From Dicyema japonicum (lineage: Eukaryota > Dicyemida > Rhombozoa > Dicyemidae): a stretch of DNA of 64,000 nt. Under the pieces are notes generated by a model. The model saw only the letters and a program-made list of their open reading frames with translations. It searched no databases and was not told the DNA's origin. A program made the translations under genes and the position numbers. The stretch spans positions 877,954 to 941,953 of the forward strand of contig RDEW01000008.1 of the NCBI GenBank assembly GCA_011109175.1, written 5' to 3'. Position 1 is the stretch's first letter, and every line of letters begins with the position of its first letter. This document shows, in pieces, positions 22,730 to 32,386 of the stretch.

Positions 22730-23640
22730 ATGTCGTTGAAAATTCCTAGTTCCAATATTTTTTTATTAATATTTTGTCCTAGATGGAACATGCAGCAATT
22801 TATCCGTGCGTTTGAAATGATTTTTGAAAAGAGTTTATTGCTCCTTTTTCAAAATCTGAAGACAATAACTCTTGGTTCTAAATCCGGAATGAGACGTTTA
22901 ATTATTAGAAGCATTGTGTCATATTCATTTTCAGTTTTTGATGTTAAAAGACAGAAAAATTATTGGAATTACATGGTGATTAATTATTACCGATATTGTG
23001 TATAATTGCTTCCAAGGAAGAGGCAGACAGAAAAAGTCCCATCAATAGACCATATTTTATGATTTTTAATGGTGTCGTCATTTCAGAATTAAAAAAAATA
23101 ACCATATTTGTCTCAACATCTGATAAGTTAATAATTAATATACCAATATTTTGGCGAAAAACTGTGTCCAAACTGATAGAATCTATGCCCTCGTAAGGTA
23201 TACATTAAATTCTCCTCAATATTAAGAACTGAATCATCACTTTCGTGTGGGATACTTTTTCTTGTTCTATTAATCAGTTGTTCCAGAGAAGAATGAGTCC
23301 CTGTCAAAGCAATAGTTGTCAAATTTTGTCCAAGCAGGAATTATTAATAATCTGTCTAGGACCCATATCACATAAGAGTGATTTCTGCTTTATGTCCTCC
23401 CGTATTAAGGCTCTCTTGACAAATTCACTCCTTGGAAGATGATTATGTTGCTTCAGACTCCAAACTTCATCACAGGATTGAATAGTTTTACAGATCCAGG
23501 ACAAGTACGATCTGAGCACCTCCAATATGTGATATGTCCCTTCCTGTATTTTAAATGATAAAAGATTTCCATCATGTTCTAAACTTCTATTTCCCTTTTG
23601 GTTAACAAGAAACGGCATGCAATAGTGAATCAATTAATTA
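22730..23640 (-). pseudogene. MULE transposase with FLYWCH-type zinc finger (broken)
   Basis: Read from 23640 downwards there is a FLYWCH-like finger: KGNRSLEHDG, then in a shifted frame YWRCSDRTCPGSV, then back to LKQHNHL for the His pair. Next comes PRQIINNSCLD, then SLEQLINRTRKSIP and YTLRGHRFYQFG, the usual linker of FLYWCH-MULE proteins. Then IDGTFSV (about 23030-23046), which carries the first catalytic Asp, and finally IIKRLIPDLEPRVIV and CCMFHLGQNINKKI (about 22755-22800) of the DDE core. At least three frame changes separate these. One or two could be short introns (GT-AG stretches of 62 and 43 nt fit the frames), but decay is the simpler reading. It would cut and join the element's ends if intact. 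Confidence 0.8.
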
Positions 23641-23764
23641 ATTAAATTATACAAAAGTTTTATAATAATAAAAGAAATTAAAAAGACAATAACTTTAAAT
23701 TTAGTTTTAATAAAAATAATTAATTTTATTCCAAAGTCAATTAGTATCTTAAAATCATAGGGTT

Positions 23765-24290
23765 TGGAGGACTTTGGTAAAATGTTCGCTCACCATAGGA
23801 TCCCTTAAAATCAATTTTTATAAGATTTAAAAAGATGACTTTTTTACCTAAGATGTCGAGGACCTTAGTAAAATGTTCCGCTCACCCATAGGACCCCTTA
23901 AAATCAATTTTTATAGATTTAAAAAGATGACTTTTTTACCTAAAGATGTAGAGGACCTTAGTAAAATGTTTCGCTCACCCATAGGACCCCTTAAAATCAA
24001 TTTTTATAAGATTTAAAAAAGATGACTTTTTTACCTAAAGATGTCGAGGACCTTAGTAAAATGTTTCACTCACCAATAGGACCCCTTAAAATCAATTTTT
24101 ATAAGATTTAAAAAAGATGACTTTTTTACCTAAAGATGTCGAGGACCTTGGTAAAATCAATTTTTATAAGATTTAAAAAGATGACTTTTTTACTAAAGAT
24201 GTCGAGGACCTTGGTAAAATCAATTTTTATAAGATTTAAAAAAGATGACTTTTACCTAAAGATGTCGTTTCGCTAAAATCTCGTGATGTT
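23765..24290 (-). repeat. MULE right arm, tandem repeats with a deletion subtype
   Basis: Inverted counterpart of the left arm. The first four units are near 95 bp. The last two or three, next to 24130-24290, lack about 30 bp (the ATAGGACC/CTCACCC part), giving a period near 65. The two arms have therefore evolved differently. Confidence 0.8.
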
Positions 24291-24444
24291 TATTGATGAA
24301 ACTTATCCAAAACCTGAAAAAAATTAATTGAGGCCATTTTGAATGGAGGCCATTTTGAATGGAGGCCATTTTGAATGGAGGCCGTTTTGAATGGAGGCCA
24401 TTTGAATGGAGGCCATTTTGAAAGAGGCATTTTGAATGGACACG

Positions 24445-24808
24445 GGCGGGACGGGAAACGGACCAAATGGGATGACAATCTTCCCTTTTGAAGCCGGGAA
24501 ATTTATTGTCTGGGACGTTACCTGCACTTACACATTTGCCTCTTGGCAACCTACTCCAGAGTGCCTCTGGACCCCGAGAAGATGAAACGGGAAAAGTACG
24601 CGTCCTACCCAAGGATTTTTTTGTTTGTTCCACTCGCCGTTGAGACATCTGGTTCTCGTGCGCTTGCGACGCTGAAATTCTTGAGTCTTCTAGGGAATCG
24701 AATTGCTAAAAGAACAGGAGACCCTCGTGAGCGTTGCTGGTTATTTGAGCGAATATCGCTCGCTATCCTGAGAGGGAATAGTCACGCAGTCACGACAGCC
24801 GCTATATA
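24445..24808 (+). pseudogene. RLE1-family LINE, right part (split by MULE)
   Basis: Continues the copy that stops at 22027. RDGKR is followed, one frame over, by GMTIFPFEAGKFIVWDVTC (about 24468-24525), the PD-(D/E)XK-like core with the WDVT strand. The frame 24543-24808 adds FVPLAVETSGS and ends LFERISLAILRGNS...AAI and stop. The same tail occurs at 11515. The coding order across the 2.4-kb gap is exact, which proves that the MULE arrived later. Confidence 0.8.
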
Positions 24809-25007
24809 ATGTTTTTACTCTTTTTTTAAAAATAAATTTCATCCTCCTCATTAAAAAACGTTTAAAAAATAAAAAAAACAACTTAATAACATAAATCAAA
24901 TCAATTAACAATTAAATAAAATGAAGGAAGGATCATATAATTATGAGTTAACCTATTTTTCTGGGTGCTCTTGATTTCAATAAAAAATAAATTATTTTTG
25001 CAAAAAA

Positions 25008-25079
25008 GGCTCCAGCGAGGATCGAACTCCGCGACCTTCTGTTTACTAGACAGACGCTCTACCACTGAGCCATGGAGCC
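25008..25079 (-). tRNA. tRNA-Thr(AGT)-like gene
   Basis: The minus strand folds as a cloverleaf. The acceptor stem is GGCTCCA/TGGAGCC (7 perfect pairs), the D arm GCTC-AGTGGTA-GAGC, and the anticodon arm TCTGT-CTAGTAA-ACAGA with anticodon AGT (25045-25047). The T loop is TTCGATC. The T stem has one extra G (GCGGAG against CTCGC), so two basal pairs fail unless a base bulges. A and B boxes are intact. It may be a functional tRNA-Thr with an odd T stem or a recent pseudogene. CCA is not encoded. Two partial tandem copies of its 5' half follow at 25180 and 25316. Confidence 0.7.
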
Positions 25080-25179
25080 AGATACATAAAATAAAATATC
25101 TTTAAAAATTTACTTATTTTCTATCATCGTAATGGTTTATTCCTTGTCACTTAATTCAATCGAAATTTTACTGATCATA

Positions 25180-25345
25180 TTACTAGACTGACGCTCTACC
25201 ACTGAGCCATGGAGCCAACACATGAAATAAAATATCTTTAAAAATTTACTTATTTTCTATCATCGTAATGGTTTATTCTTCGTCACTTAATTCAATCGAA
25301 ATTTTACTGATCATATTACTAGACTGACGCTCTACCACTGAGCCA
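25180..25345 (-). repeat. Partial tRNA-Thr copies in a 137-bp tandem repeat
   Basis: The 25043-25179 segment (tRNA 5' half plus AT-rich spacer) is repeated from 25180 and begun again at 25316. Each copy runs from the anticodon loop (TTACTAGAC) through the D arm (CTCTACCACTGAGCCA). The last lacks the acceptor strand. The spacers are nearly identical, so the duplication is recent. Confidence 0.85.
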
Positions 25346-25424
25346 CTTCTATTTTTTCAATATATACCAAAAATTGCATACCAGTTCCACTTTTTTAAAT
25401 CAATTAATTTATTAAATCAAAAAT

Positions 25425-25650
25425 TGAGTTGCCTCTCACGGTTGCAACAAAATCAACTGAAGAAGCCACCGAGTCAAACGTTCGTCGTGGCTTTTTTGTG
25501 TAGCTAGGCGTCCAAATTTCTTTAGGAATTGAAGCGATTCCCACTTATTTCTTCTGTTGTCTCTACTACGATGGAGTAGAATGTGAATCGATCGCGTAGC
25601 GTTTGATATTTTATCTCCTTTGCCTTCATTGTTTTTTCGCGGTTACAAAG
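25425..25650 (-). pseudogene. RLE1-family LINE, 3' coding end
   Basis: The minus strand reads KYQTLRDRFTFYSIVVETT (about 25565-25620), then SGNRFNF, then, after frame changes, LGRLAT-like and LLQLI...VRGNS ends. It is the best-kept example of the LQLIS-tail subfamily and matches 14950-15145 base for base over long stretches. Confidence 0.65.
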
Positions 25651-25867
25651 TTCCAAAATATCTTAATCCTTGAGTTTTAATCGTCTCAGTTCTCAATTCT
25701 TATTCATTTCAAACTCAAGAAATATCAATTATTGTTTTTGCTTTATAAGTTGCAAATCAATTTATCTATTATGCTAAATTGATTTTGTAGTTGCTAAATA
25801 TATAATTCACTATTATCACTCAGCATCATTCTCGAATCGTTGCTTCCAATGGCCATGGGTCTCGCAA

Positions 25868-26040
25868 TCATACAATGGGAACATCATTCATCTCTGCATG
25901 GTCCTCATAAATACTAAGAAGAGTTCTCTTTACTCCAATTTTGGATGGACTTGTGTGCTTGGGGGAATTTTTATCCGCCTCTGAGACTGAGTAAACTGGA
26001 ACTTGCTTTCTCGGTGTGTCTGGGATTAATAACATTTAAA
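25868..26040 (+). repeat. Degraded SINE2 3' part
   Basis: TTTGGATGGACTTGTGTGCT, AACTTGCTTTCTCGGTGTGT and CTGGGATTAATAACA follow the SINE2 3' end. The rest is too decayed to align by eye. Confidence 0.45.
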
Positions 26041-26484
26041 ATTTAACGGATAATTAAAGACTCTATGGCACTCCAGTGCAAATCATTTCAATTCTTTAAC
26101 GTGGGGATCTAACACCAAAATGCTACAAAATTATATGGGGGTTTTATCGATTGGTTTTTCAACAAGAGCATATATTCCGTCTGTCTTTTGAAAAAAACTG
26201 TTCGAGAACATGCTTATTACCACATGCATAAACTCGAAACATCAGAAGAAAATTTCGCTATGAATCCAACCGATTGGAGCTGAGGACGTGACGATCAGTC
26301 TGAGTGGCAAGAGAAATGAGGTGAAGTGAATGAATAGGTAACTTCGAAGTGTTTTAATTTTGATAAAAAATATTAATGATAAACCTGATAATAAATTTTT
26401 ATAAAAAATAAATAAATTATAAAATATCGCTAATCTCAAAATTTAATAAAATATTAAGAAATTAATCTAAATCCAAGCGTATTA
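26041..26484. other. Upstream region of the 14-3-3 gene
   Basis: AT-rich, especially 26330-26470. I see no certain core promoter element. A TATA box cannot be told from background here. Confidence 0.4.
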
Positions 26485-27299
26485 ATGGTCAGCTCAACAA
26501 ACCAAAGGGAATATTATAAAACTCGAGCTAAATTATACGACCACTTGGATTTATTCAATGAAATGGCCCAAGCTATGAAAAACATGGTTAAGGTCGACAC
26601 AAACGCGAGGCTCTCTGACGAAGAGAGAAACATGCTTTCTATTGCTTACAAAAACTCCGTGGACCCTAATCGTTCGTCTTATCGGCATTTGAGGATCCTC
26701 AAATCAGAATCACCGGACGATATGACCATCAATGTTGTCGAAGACCTCATCAAATATCAGGAAGAACAGATCGTCTCAAAATGCAACGATTTGCTGGTTT
26801 TCCTAGTCATAAATTTAATTTGAGCAAATTTTGTTATTTTTAGGAAATTGTAAAGTCCCTGCTTGTCAACGACCAAATCTCTGACGAAAGCCGAGTCATT
26901 TACTGCAAAATGGTGGGGGACTTCCAAAGGTACAAGGCTGAGCTCGATACCCCCGAAAGGGACGGTTTTCAACGGTTTTAATTGTAGCCATCATCAAGGA
27001 GGCTAAAGAAGCCTATGACCGGGCCTCGAGTCTTGCCGAGGCGTCTTTACCAGCCAAAAATGTGGCCCGTCTTGGAAACGCCTTGAATTACTCGGTCTTT
27101 AACTACGAGATCTGCAAAAACGCTAAAGTCGCCATAGAGATGGCCGAAAGAGTCATTTTGGAGGCTGATGGATGTGATTCTGAGGAGGAGAGCTCAGATG
27201 TGTCGGTTATGATGAATCAGCTTGCAGACAATATCGCTGTAATCAGTGTAGTCATCTTAGATGTGGAAGGCTGACCTCAAGGAGGAAGCCGAGAAATGA
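26485..27299 (+). CDS. 14-3-3 protein, four exons with ultra-short introns
   Basis: 14-3-3 proteins are dimeric cytosolic adaptors that bind phosphoserine/threonine partners. The model has exons 26485-26796, 26844-26964, 26988-27238 and 27261-27299, with GT-AG introns of 47, 23 and 22 nt, and gives 240 residues, close to the usual ~245. Family landmarks appear in order: LSDEERNMLSIAYKN with NRSSYR (near residue 45-60; the Arg of RSS belongs to the phosphate pocket), KCNDLL spliced to EIVKSLLV, and RLGNALNYSVFNYEI (the RLGLALNFSVFYYEI signature). QLADNIA spliced to MWKADLKEEAEK ends the protein, matching the family's DNLTLW end. Splicing restores the frame at each junction. The protein is divergent but no lesion is seen, so it is probably a working gene. 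The start ATG is the first in frame before the conserved helix. Confidence 0.93.
26965..26987 (+). other. 23-nt intron of the 14-3-3 gene
   Basis: It begins GTTTTCAACGG and ends AATTGTAG. Joining GACG to CCATCATC restores the reading frame into the conserved KEAKEAYDRAS helix. Without removal an in-frame stop (TAA) ends the protein. Confidence 0.85.
27239..27260 (+). other. 22-nt intron of the 14-3-3 gene
   Basis: It begins GTAATCAGTG and ends CATCTTAG. Removal joins DNIA to MWKADL, recovering the conserved Trp of the family C-terminus. Unspliced, the frame would end VVILDVEG. Confidence 0.85.
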
Positions 27300-27850
27300 A
27301 ATGTTGAATCATTTATAAATTACTAATTTAGCTTGCTTTAATAAATTGGATTTTATTTTCGATTAATTAGCTAATTGTTGCTATGTCACGTGTTATTTGA
27401 ATGAGGTTTTACTGTGATCACTTTCAAATTCTCAGTGTGCCCTTGAAGTTATTTTGGCTGTAAGTTTGCTTTGATCTACCGAATTCAAGAGACTTAGTTT
27501 TGCTTAATGATCTGTAAATGACGTAATATGGTCACATGGGTGGTTAGATTAAATGGGAGAGATCTCCCACTGCGTAAGGATCCTCTTAGAAGAAAGGGTA
27601 GCAGGTATGTTAACCAGAGGAGTTTCTGATTGAATATTGAAGAATTTATATTGACATTTTATAAGGGATCACGTGGATGGGAAGAGTCATTGAAGACGTA
27701 GTTTTTCAGAGAGAATATCTAAGAAAAATAGTGAGAACGATTAAAGTCATCGTATGAGTTTTATTTAGCCCAGTCCCTCAGGTGAAGAAGACCGGGGGGT
27801 CAGCAAAGGCGTAAAAACCATAGGCGTCCCCAAAAGATCTTATAAGATGA
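27300..27850. other. 14-3-3 downstream region
   Basis: AT-rich 3' flank with AATAAA at about 27340, a possible polyadenylation signal. Nothing else is supported. Confidence 0.4.
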
Positions 27851-27856
27851 TCTGGT

Positions 27857-28063
27857 GTGGTTTGGAACTTGAAGGCAGGCCAGTACATGAGGGGAGAGGT
27901 CCGTCTTATGGTCGCCGAGACAACCAAAAGGCCAAAGCGACGAGCTCGACTGCCCGACATTGTGCATGTAGTCCTAACCAACGTAATGACCACAGCGGAG
28001 GCGCAGTGGATGCGAACTGCCCGAGGTAGAGAAGATTCACTTCAAGTCCTGTTCATGAGATAG
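27857..28063 (+). CDS. Coding-like ORF, unidentified
   Basis: The plus frame has an Arg/Lys-rich start (TTKRPKRRARLPD) and MTTAEAQWMRTARG, about 68 residues. The opposite strand is also open over the same stretch, so the coding strand is not certain. It looks like part of a transposon ORF, but I recognise no family. Confidence 0.25.
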   Translation: MVWNLKAGQYMRGEVRLMVAETTKRPKRRARLPDIVHVVLTNVMTTAEAQWMRTARGREDSLQVLFMR

Positions 28064-29390
28064 ATTTTTGTAAAAGTTTCTGAAAGTGCTTAAATTCCGC
28101 AAGATTTTTATTATCAGTTACTTTAGCATCACTAAATAACCACGTGGGAGTATTTAAATTTGATTCTCTGGTTACACAGTAAAATTTCCTTAACTCACTC
28201 ACATAGAAGAGTCACTTAAATGACACGTGGATAGGATTCTGTCACGTGGATAGCCACTTGAAATGGCACGTGGGAAGGATTCTCTTTGTATGGTGGCGAA
28301 TCTCTTTGAGGGGAGAGTTTGGTGCTTATCGGTTTACCAGAATAATCCACAGGAACTGATATTTTGAGTGGAAAACACACTGGGATACATTTTACTAGGG
28401 AAATACTCAAATCCAACGCATATTCGTTGAATGTATACTCGAATATATTGAATTTTTGGTCATAGTTACAAAGCAGTCATTAGTGAGTGAACATAGAAGT
28501 TATTTTGTCGTCAAAGATAATAAATATGACGTCATATATTAATCTCAACAGGATTGTGTTAGTATCTTAAATGGGATTATCAAAAATACTAGTTTTTACT
28601 GACTGAATTAATAACTGTATAATCCCCTTTCTCGCGCTTATCCAGCAGGGTCAATGAGCTACTTCCAATGACTCCCAAGGTTTTGATTGCGTCCAGTTCA
28701 AAAATTAGCTGTCATCCGAGACTTTCGTAAATCTTTTCTAAGAGTCACTGCCCTTTTTGAAGCTGATCCTGGGTGAGTTTCCGTCACTGCAATGTTGTGG
28801 GAAAGAAACCATCCAACAACTAAATGGAAGAAGCTATTTTTCCGTGTATATTTCAAAATGAGAGTTTTCGACTAGCAAATCACTTACCGGGGTAAATTTC
28901 CACGCAGAAGGCCCTAGAAGACTAATTCCTTAGGCAATTTTACCAGAATGATGCCTGACCGACTTTGATCGGAAAAGATCAAAGGAGACAGAATATTAAC
29001 CACTTTTTCTGGAATAGCCAAGGTTAATTCGACTTACAAATGACTGATCTAACTCAAACCGAGGGATTGTAAAGTGGACGAATTTTTTTAGCACATAAAT
29101 ATCACCAAAGATAGGAATAGCAAACTAATGGTTGAGGAAGAGTGTACTGGAGTAGGGAAAAGGGGGATCTTTTTTGTATGCCGGCCAGTCACTAGGCGTC
29201 TCTTTGGCAGGTAATCACTTGCGCCTTTGGAAATTGAAATGTTAAGAGCAGAATTGAGTTTTTTAATCGATTGGGGATGATGTCACGAATGTTATTTCAA
29301 AAACTTAGATTGAATTATCAGCCATAAAACTGATTGATAAGATAAAGTCGATTTTTAGCAATAAATTTAAAATTTAATATAAAAAATCAC
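28064..29390. other. No gene recognised; CACGTGG cluster
   Basis: No coding region is supported. CACGTGG occurs at 28141, 28224, 28243 and 28267, within short repeated words (GGATAGGATTCTG, GGGAAGGATTCTC). This may be a small decayed tandem repeat. Confidence 0.4.
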
Positions 29391-29394
29391 CTGA

Positions 29395-29800
29395 TAGCTA
29401 GTGGTTGAGATGTCATAGTGGTCCTGCTACTTCGTCCAAGATAATCCAGTTCTCTCTGTAGTACCAACCCGAGTTCAGCCATCTGTTAACGTTAGCAGGT
29501 AAGCATTTGGAGAACCCTACAGGGGAATATACAATTGGAAGGGAAATAAAATAACCCTTTGGCGCAATACCCTACCTGGCCTCTCCTGAAACAGGTAAAT
29601 GATGTCACCCTAAAACACGAAGAACATAGAAAATTAACGAATTGACTCTTCAATTATGAAACGTGGCGTCATGTGGTTCACCTTTTGTGCTGGCTCTCAG
29701 TATAGTAATACAAAAAAGAACCATTTGCTCTTTCCCATCCAGACTCCTTATGCCTGGATGGTATACCTCAACTGGACTCTTCTCGAGAAACAAAATTACT
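29395..29800 (+). repeat. SINE2 copy with tRNA-like head (decayed)
   Basis: TAGCTAGTGGTTGAGATG resembles an A box and GAGTTCAGCC a weak B box. At 29661-29745 the SINE2 body appears: CGTGGCGTCATGTGGTTCAC, AAAAGAACCATTTGCTCT. The intervening part is poor. Confidence 0.45.
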
Positions 29801-29879
29801 TAATTTTTTTAAATAAATTAAATTTTTTTATCATTTTTAATTTAATTTTTTAATTGACTAAGCATGGAATTTTACCCGT

Positions 29880-30450
29880 TAGTTTTTGATTTGGTGGACT
29901 AGGAATCCCCACACCAAAGGATCTATCTTTCTTCCTTGTGCTCCAGTCAGCTGTTGATCGAGGTGATTCTCCAACTCCCAACATAATCGTCGGAGATCAG
30001 AGATATGGAGCATCTGAGAGTCAAATTTCTGAACAGAAAGACCGTTACAGGTCCATCTGCGAAGATAAATATGAGAGGTTTCTGAAGCAATCAAGCCAAC
30101 ACCGACGTACCTGTCTAATAACTGGAAGATGCGAATGGAGTGTTCGTTTGGATCAGTGTCCTCCAGTTTGAGTAGATACTGTCGACTGTATCTCCATCAA
30201 ACTTGGATTGAAGATTTTCCAGTCTCACTTGCCGAAAAGTGCAGGACGATTCCAGACATAACCGATTAACGGAATTGTTAAGCGAGCCCTGAAGTCTGTT
30301 GGACACCCCTCAATATTTGAACCTGTTGTCCTGGACAGAGAGACGGAATACGGCTCGACGGAATCACAATGACGCACGTAGGACTCGTGGCTTCTCCAGT
30401 TGATCTCTGCTGCGATCGTGAGAGGCAATGCAACGTAGATTATGTCGTCG
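29880..30450 (+). pseudogene. RLE1-family LINE copy with internal deletion
   Basis: It starts FGGLGIPTPKDLSF (about 29893-29935, equal to RLGGLKILNPVDLS at 21.47 kb). It continues with a frame to 30171, then SGRFQT and NGIVKRALKSVGHPS (about 30237-30310), LDRETEYGSTES, and ends with LLQLISAAIVRGNAT near 30395-30440. The zinc-knuckle Cys residues and part of the nuclease core are lost. Confidence 0.65.
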
Positions 30451-31680
30451 GGGATCATTTTTGTGTTTATGATAATTTTTTTAATTAAAAGTGATCATTT
30501 AAAGAGCACTTAATTTAGAGAGCTTGAATAATTAGACCTCTGACATAGCTATCGAGACTTTCTCGAGGGCATCCAGTTTCACGTAAATCCTTGGTGACCC
30601 TCTGGACCATTAAGCCACGTGTTTGAGTTTTTTCTTTCGAAAAAGTTCGTCAATAAATTTTATTGATTTCTCGCCCATTTTCTGAACATGAAGCTTTGAT
30701 ATGGGATTCAATGGACACTTCACCGATAGTTCTACTTAGCGAATCGCTTGCCTGTGTTGCACAAAGTGGAGAAACACACCTCATTTTATCTCTACATGTA
30801 GTGGTAAAGGTACCACCACATTGAGTTACCAAATCATCTACAGTTCCGAGAAGGATCACTGAGAAGTCGAATATTGAATGCAACAGCTAAAATACTTTTT
30901 ATCTAAACTCCGAGACTTTTTGTTTTTGTTAACCCGCGTTCGCTAACATGTAAGAGACAAGTGCTTCAGAGTTCCCCCACATTTACGTAGAGTCCTTGTT
31001 GTCCAAAGCAAGAAAAAAATCCTCTCTCCATCAAAAACTTGAATTAGTTCACACGTAGGCGTATTAGTTCTACCCTGGCAGCCAAATTTTTAAGAAAAAA
31101 GCCAGAATCTCACAAGAGAATTCAAGAAAAACGGAGGAAACTACAGGAACCAAGGTTGCTAATAAACCCATAATACTGCCCATTAAAAGTGTTACAAGTC
31201 TAGGTGGGTTACTTTGAGGTCGCCTTTCTCCATACTATTATGAATGACACAATCAATACAGTTTTTGGAACCTCTCGCAGATTATCTTAGGCAGAACAAC
31301 CAACCCATCCATATTATGTTCGGGGTGCCTTTTTTTGGCTTGATTCCACTTCTCTTCAGCCTCCTTCTCAGAATAGTTTGAATTTTTAATAAAAAAGTCA
31401 CGTGTAGGACCGCGGAATATTATGTCATCACGTGGCAGTTCTTCAGTGCAAATAGCTAGTTTATGTTTTTGTTAATATTTCCTCTTGGCTGAAGTCTTTC
31501 TTATTCTGATTTGACGACTAAATACTATACAATAATACAACTGCTGGTAAATCACCCATAAAGTTTATGTCAACAAAAACTTTTATTTAAATAAATTTTT
31601 TAACTTTAAAAAAGTTTATTTTTTTAATAATATTTAAAAAAATATGGTTGATGGCTGGTTGACATCCTCGTAAATTTAAT
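30451..31680. other. No gene recognised
   Basis: A minus-strand frame at 30650-30883 is open but has no known motif. The rest is non-coding by eye. Confidence 0.4.
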
Positions 31681-31681
31681 T

Positions 31682-31915
31682 TATTAACCCCGGATTCACT
31701 GAGAAAGAAGTTAAAATAAACAACTAGTTAAGTGAACTCCAATTTCCACTGTACAGAAACAGAGCCACCCGGAACCAGCATAATAGGTAAAAGACTTATA
31801 TTGTGTTGTGGAATCCTCTCCAATGGAGTGGGGAGAGCAAATATCCTTTTTCATGCCAGCTTATTACTGGGCGTCACCTGAGAAGGAGGAGGAACATTAG
31901 AAGTAGCCACATATC
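31682..31915 (-). repeat. SINE2 copy, 5'-truncated
   Basis: It starts at the SINE2 3' end (AACCCCGGATTCACTGAGAA) and continues TAAGTGAACTCCAATTTCCAC, AGAGCAAATATCCTTTTTCA, TGGGCGTCACCTGAGAAGG. The head is missing. Confidence 0.7.
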
Positions 31916-32155
31916 ACCACGCTAACGTCGTCACCACATTTAGGAGATGAAACATCAAGTTCACTAGAGCTATACCATATTCCATGGGTGGCACCTTTTG
32001 GCCAAAGAACCATTTTTTTTGTTTTTTGGCAATTAAAAAAATAAAAGAGCCACTTTTTAAAATAATAAAACATAACAAAATTATATTTAATTGGCTCTGC
32101 ATTTCCTCGCCAATAGTGTTATGTCTGTATCGTAATTTGTCATTTTTAACTAAAG

Positions 32156-32386
32156 TCAAGATTCCAAATTTGCATCAGTAATTTGACTCCTTAATTTTGA
32201 TTTGACAAATTCACACGCGAAAACGCTTGCTAGCACAAATAAGTAGACCCGAATATCGTGAGGACGATATGATATGAATCTGGTTTCCATGTATTCAAGT
32301 ATGACACCGACAATGTACTCTCCACTTGTTTGACCCTTTAGCGGAAATAATGCAAAGTTCTTCTCTAAGAAAGTCTCGAGAAACAT
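32156..32386 (-). CDS. Coding-like ORF, unidentified
   Basis: A 76-residue minus frame with FLEKNFALFPLKGQ, EYIVGVILEYME and VYLFVLASVFACEFVK; the composition is like a real exon. No donor or acceptor site could be fixed, and no family is recognised. It could be a decayed transposon piece. Confidence 0.3.
   Translation of the reverse strand: MFLETFLEKNFALFPLKGQTSGEYIVGVILEYMETRFISYRPHDIRVYLFVLASVFACEFVKSKLRSQITDANLES

Larger units (their letters stand above)
22028..24444 (-). mobile_element. Mutator-like element (MULE) with minisatellite inverted repeats
   Basis: A 2.4-kb foldback-shaped element. Each arm has an outer block of about 18-20-bp units (CCATTCAAAATGGCCTCC and its reverse; 22030-22140 and 24325-24440) and an inner block of about 97-bp units (22150-22670, reversed in 23765-24290). 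The core, read on the minus strand, encodes a decayed MULE transposase. It sits inside RLE1 coding sequence between GGCGGACGG (22019-22027) and GGCGGGACGG (24445-24454). That fits a 9-10-bp target duplication, the size known for MULEs. TIR-MULEs normally have long inverted repeats; arms made of tandem satellites are unusual. Confidence 0.85.

Noticed and set aside
22980-23640. Intron-containing host gene captured by the foldback element
   Set aside because: First read as an unknown gene with 43- and 62-nt introns; FLYWCH, DGTF and FHLxQN motifs show it is the element's own transposase with frameshifts.
22150-24290. CRISPR-like array
   Set aside because: Repeats are contiguous without unique spacers, are mirrored around a transposase, and the DNA is eukaryotic.
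25180-25345. Two more tRNA genes
   Set aside because: Only the 5' half is present in each; no T arm or 3' acceptor strand.
27778-27993. Minus-strand gene downstream of 14-3-3
   Set aside because: Overlaps a plus frame with better coding character; neither has a recognised domain.
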